Of a DNA stretch of 7,504 bases, positions 5,906 to 7,504 are shown one piece after another. A program made the position numbers and the translations under genes. The DNA lies in the NCBI GenBank assembly GCA_002432795.1, contig DJGU01000086.1, forward strand, positions 6,843 through 14,346, in the 5' to 3' direction. Each line of letters begins with the position of its first letter. The first letter of the stretch is position 1. The notes beneath the pieces are model-generated. The model was given only the letters and a program-made list of their open reading frames with translations, made no database searches and was not told where the DNA came from. The DNA is from Anaerolineaceae bacterium UBA5838 (GTDB lineage: Bacteria; Chloroflexota; Anaerolineae; Anaerolineales; Anaerolineaceae).

Positions 5906-5940
5906 GAGATCGCCACGTCGCTACGCTCCTCGCGATGACA
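5906..5940. repeat. GATCGCCACGTCG...CTCGCGATGACA repeat
   Basis: This 35-base unit has arms GAGATCGC and GCGATGAC with a GTCGCTACGC middle. Its right edge, CTCGCGATGAC (5929-5939), recurs inverted as GTCATCGCGAG at 7114-7124 and 7425-7435. Units of this kind are common as dispersed intergenic repeats in several bacterial phyla. Confidence 0.6.
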
Positions 5941-5954
5941 GGCGTTGGGATTGT

Positions 5955-5969
5955 AGCAACTGTGTTGCT
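5955..5969. repeat. Small perfect hairpin past the IS110 remnant
   Basis: AGCAAC and GTTGCT flank a 3-base loop, two bases beyond the transposase stop at 5972-5974. It may mark the end region of the IS110-type element. Confidence 0.35.
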
Positions 5970-5971
5970 TG

Positions 5972-6193
5972 TCAAGACAGCTGAGGAAACCAGGGCTTGT
6001 TATGAGCCACCATTGCGTTCAAGATCCCGAGCAGTTTATGCATACATGCTACCATTGCGACTTTATACAATTTGCCTCTTGCCATTAATGGCTCGAAATA
6101 CGACCTGATCACAGGCTCTGCCCTGATGCTGGTATGCGCCAGGCTCAGATACATCGAGCAATCTGAGTGGGGTGAGTATACGTACTTGAACAT
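5972..6193 (-). pseudogene. IS110-family transposase, C-terminal remnant
   Basis: The 73-residue minus-strand reading contains the characteristic C-terminal end of IS110/IS116/IS902 transposases. MYLSLAHTSIRAEPVIRSYF is followed by ARGKLYKVAMVACMHKLLGILNAM and KPW, matching the family pattern LYxAAL...NPxxxxFYxRLxARGKxxKVAxVAxxRKLLxILN. Full-length members are roughly 300-450 residues with an N-terminal DEDD catalytic domain, which is absent here. An in-frame stop at 6209-6211 lies just upstream, and homology fades before about residue 10. It is therefore a dead fragment. The natural end of the protein seems kept. I expect no expression or activity. Confidence 0.85.
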
Positions 6194-6251
6194 GCAGCAT
6201 TTGGAGGATCACCAACCAAGTGATTCCTAAATGTGCGAAAAATACTTGACA
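6194..6251. mobile_element. Junction between two transposase remnants, possible end of a third element
   Basis: On the minus strand TGTCAAGTATTTTTCGCACA (6251 down to 6232) begins exactly where the IS1182-type reading frame stops. A TGTCA start followed by an AT-rich stretch is the look of an insertion-sequence terminus (IS21-like ends begin TGT). The element body is missing and the sequence runs directly into the IS110 remnant. This is inference from position and appearance. Confidence 0.3.
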
Positions 6252-6881
6252 CTATCCTTCACTGTCGAGCCCTTTGTCTCCACCCAGTTCTTCCAGATCT
6301 TCATCCCCATATTCTGCGTCTTCCTCAGCCTGCAGTCGATCTATCTTTTCAAACAACTCACTCACCTTTTGTTCCAACTGTTTGCGTCGGTTGTGGGTGC
6401 TTTTCTTCCATACAAAGCTATACCGGTTGGCATTGGCTTCAATCTTGGTTCCATCCAGAAAATAGTGTTCCAGTTTGACGTATCCGCCTTCTATTAACTT
6501 TTCCAGCACTTCCGTGAACACACCCTGGATCTTCCCCTTCAGACGTTCACTCCGAAAGCGGTTGATCGTCCGAAAGTCAGGCCGGTTCCCCCCACTTAGC
6601 CACATGTAATGAATGTTCTCCCGCACCAACTTGGCTATCTGGTGCCCTGAGTAGTTCTTTTCTGCATAGGCATAGACGATCAGTTTGAGTAGCATCCTGG
6701 GATGATAACTGCTCGTCCCCCCGCCTTTGTAACTACTTTCTATTGCCTCAAGGTCCAGCTGATCTATCAGCTCATTGATCACCCGCACAATGTGCTTTTC
6801 AGGGATCAACTCATCCAGGCTGGGGGGTAATAGTTGTGGCTGATCCATTTCGTATTGCTTAAATTTCGCTCTTGTGTCCAT
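6252..6881 (-). pseudogene. IS1182-type transposase, truncated after the N-terminal part
   Basis: The 209-residue reading is the N-terminal part of a DDE transposase of the IS1182 type (DUF772/InsH N-terminal family). Residues 15-120 contain the family sequence PQLLPPSLDELIPEKHIVRVI, HPRMLLKLIVYAYAEKNYSGHQIA, and MWLSGGNRPDFRTINRFR. FLDGTKIEANANRYSFVWKK (141-160) carries the first catalytic Asp, D143. A charged coiled-coil-like stretch (160-200) follows, then a stop. Complete members have roughly 450-550 residues, so the second Asp and the Glu are lost and the protein cannot be active. The start at 6881 agrees with family N-termini, although no clear Shine-Dalgarno is visible. The break coincides with a TGTCA-starting sequence, which suggests interruption by another element rather than a simple point mutation. 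Confidence 0.9.
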
Positions 6882-6916
6882 GCATTAATTGAATCACATC
6901 TTGCTTAATTTGAAAA

Positions 6917-6941
6917 GAGACTGACCTTTTGGGTCAGCCTC
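6917..6941. mobile_element. Probable outer end of the IS1182-type element
   Basis: CTGACC (6921-6926) and GGTCAG (6932-6937) form a hairpin, extended past one mismatch by GAG/CTC. Read on the minus strand, GAGGCTGACCCAAAAGGTCAG precedes the transposase start by about 40 bases, the usual place and style of an end of this type of element. The opposite inverted repeat is not in the window, so the exact boundary cannot be proven. Confidence 0.5.
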
Positions 6942-6973
6942 CTACAAGGATCGCTGAAAACCGGGAGAGCCAC

Positions 6974-7020
6974 GTAGGGTTGAGGCAGTGCAAAGCCTCC
7001 CCCTGCGGGATGCCTCAACC
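6974..7020. repeat. GTAGGG-edged palindrome
   Basis: GTAGGG (6974-6979) leads into GGTTGAGGCA (6978-6987), which is perfectly inverted as TGCCTCAACC (7011-7020) around a 23-base loop. CAC (6971-6973) and GTG (7021-7023) extend it beyond a small bulge. No T-tract follows. Confidence 0.7.
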
Positions 7021-7047
7021 GTGATTGTATTGTGAACGAATTGGCAT

Positions 7048-7073
7048 GGAACGGGACAAGCCACGTTCCCTAC
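7048..7073. repeat. GGAACGGGACA...CCACGTTCCCTAC repeat, short form
   Basis: The same ends as 5541-5592 are joined by only a few bases. GGAACG and CGTTCC give a 6-bp hairpin. Comparing the two copies suggests a core pair of arms with a variable middle. Confidence 0.65.
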
Positions 7074-7113
7074 AAGAATCATCAAATATCAAGAGTTCAA
7101 TCCGGCATTTTCA

Positions 7114-7166
7114 GTCATCGCGAGTGTTTGTTGTGCCTGTGCCCACGAAGCAGGGTACGGCGATCT
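7114..7166. repeat. GTCATCGCGAG repeat, decayed copy
   Basis: GTCATCGCGAG (7114-7124) is followed after a gap by CCACGAAGCAG and GGCGATCTGCC, the usual order of the GTCATCGCGAG...GGCGATC repeat seen inverted at 5906-5940. The middle is eroded. Confidence 0.45.
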
Positions 7167-7200
7167 GCCCGGTACTTTTTCAAAAAAACGCAATATTTGA

Positions 7201-7276
7201 GGGTGGGTCATCGTGCTCGAAGAGTATGGCGTCATAATTCTTTGACCTGCCTAAACATCGAAATAGCCAACCCACC
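7201..7276. repeat. Second copy of the GGGTGG...GCGTCATAA...AGCCAACCCACC unit
   Basis: GGGTGG (about 7201), TGGCGTCATAA (7227-7237) and TAGCCAACCCACC (7264-7276) occur in the same order as at 5373-5432, with about 20 extra bases after GGGTGG. The right end matches AGCCAACCCACC at 5421-5432 exactly. Confidence 0.5.
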
Positions 7277-7424
7277 ACAAACCGCGATGGTTGCCAGCCA
7301 TATTGCATCTTCCCTCAATCTTGAGTGTGGATGAATCAATTTGTTTGTGCTGCGGTGGGCAGGCTATAACCTGGTGAGCTCCCACATGGGCTTTGTGATG
7401 CCAACCGATCTACATGCATAATAC
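7277..7424. other. Non-coding stretch without recognisable content
   Basis: No gene is seen. CTCAA-TC-TTGAG (7314-7325) is a small palindrome. Open frames running from about 7025 into this stretch show no protein family features and pass through the repeats described above. Confidence 0.4.
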
Positions 7425-7484
7425 GTCATCGCGAGATGTTGCCTTCCCCTTTGGGGAAGGGGGACCGCTTGCGGTGGATGAGGG
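7425..7484. repeat. GTCATCGCGAG repeat followed by two tandem hairpins
   Basis: GTCATCGCGAG (7425-7435) precedes CCTTCCCC/GGGGAAGG (7442-7449 and 7453-7460, loop TTT) and ACCGC/GCGGT (7464-7468 and 7471-7475). The C/G-rich pair followed by GGATGAGGGG is a widespread type of intergenic repeat. It continues toward the window end. Confidence 0.6.
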
Positions 7485-7504
7485 GCACGTCAACATAATT
7501 TCGG

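Noticed and set aside
6231..6497. Hydrophobic + strand open frames opposite the IS1182-type transposase
   Set aside because: They are shadows of the minus-strand transposase, whose family sequence is unmistakable.
7025..7334. Two overlapping + strand open frames of 70 and 100 codons
   Set aside because: They read through several repeat units and have no recognisable domain or ribosome binding site.

Overview
The window looks like chromosomal DNA from a free-living bacterium. The Anaerolineae-like style of the proteins and the many short GTAGGG/CCCTAC-edged palindromic repeats suggest Chloroflexota, but this is an impression and no marker gene is present to confirm it. The left half is conventional coding sequence. 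The right half, from about 4931 on, is nearly gene-free accessory DNA made of dispersed palindromic repeats and broken insertion sequences.

Layout. 1-1154: the 3' part of an ABC exporter half-transporter (end of the membrane domain plus a complete ATPase domain). 1155-1558: spacer with a GTAGGG-type hairpin and a promoter-like -10 box. 1559-3696: a two-gene operon of panB (ketopantoate hydroxymethyltransferase) and a tightly coupled 423-residue protein that I do not recognise. It ends in a clear Rho-independent terminator at 3715-3748. 3749-4180: non-coding, and dominated by a 193-base block (3909-4101) in which an 11-bp closing stem encloses four consecutive, almost gapless hairpin arms. 4181-4930: a class I SAM-dependent methyltransferase with a short perfect palindrome just before its start codon.

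4931-5971: no credible gene, only interspersed repeats (two good copies of a 75-base repeat plus decayed ones, and a 414-base stretch bounded by 17-base inverted repeats). 5972-6193: the C-terminal remnant of an IS110-family transposase. 6252-6881: the N-terminal part of an IS1182-type transposase. Both are on the minus strand and are separated by a 58-base junction that may hold the end of a third element. 6882-7504: the outer end of the IS1182-type element and further repeats.

How the parts relate. The panB pair is probably one transcription unit. PanB makes ketopantoate for pantothenate/CoA synthesis, and the coupled partner presumably acts with it, but its chemistry is unknown. The most unusual structure is the multi-arm block at 3909-4101. 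It is either a structured RNA read on the + strand or a complex member of the same GTAGGG-ended repeat class that fills the right half of the window.
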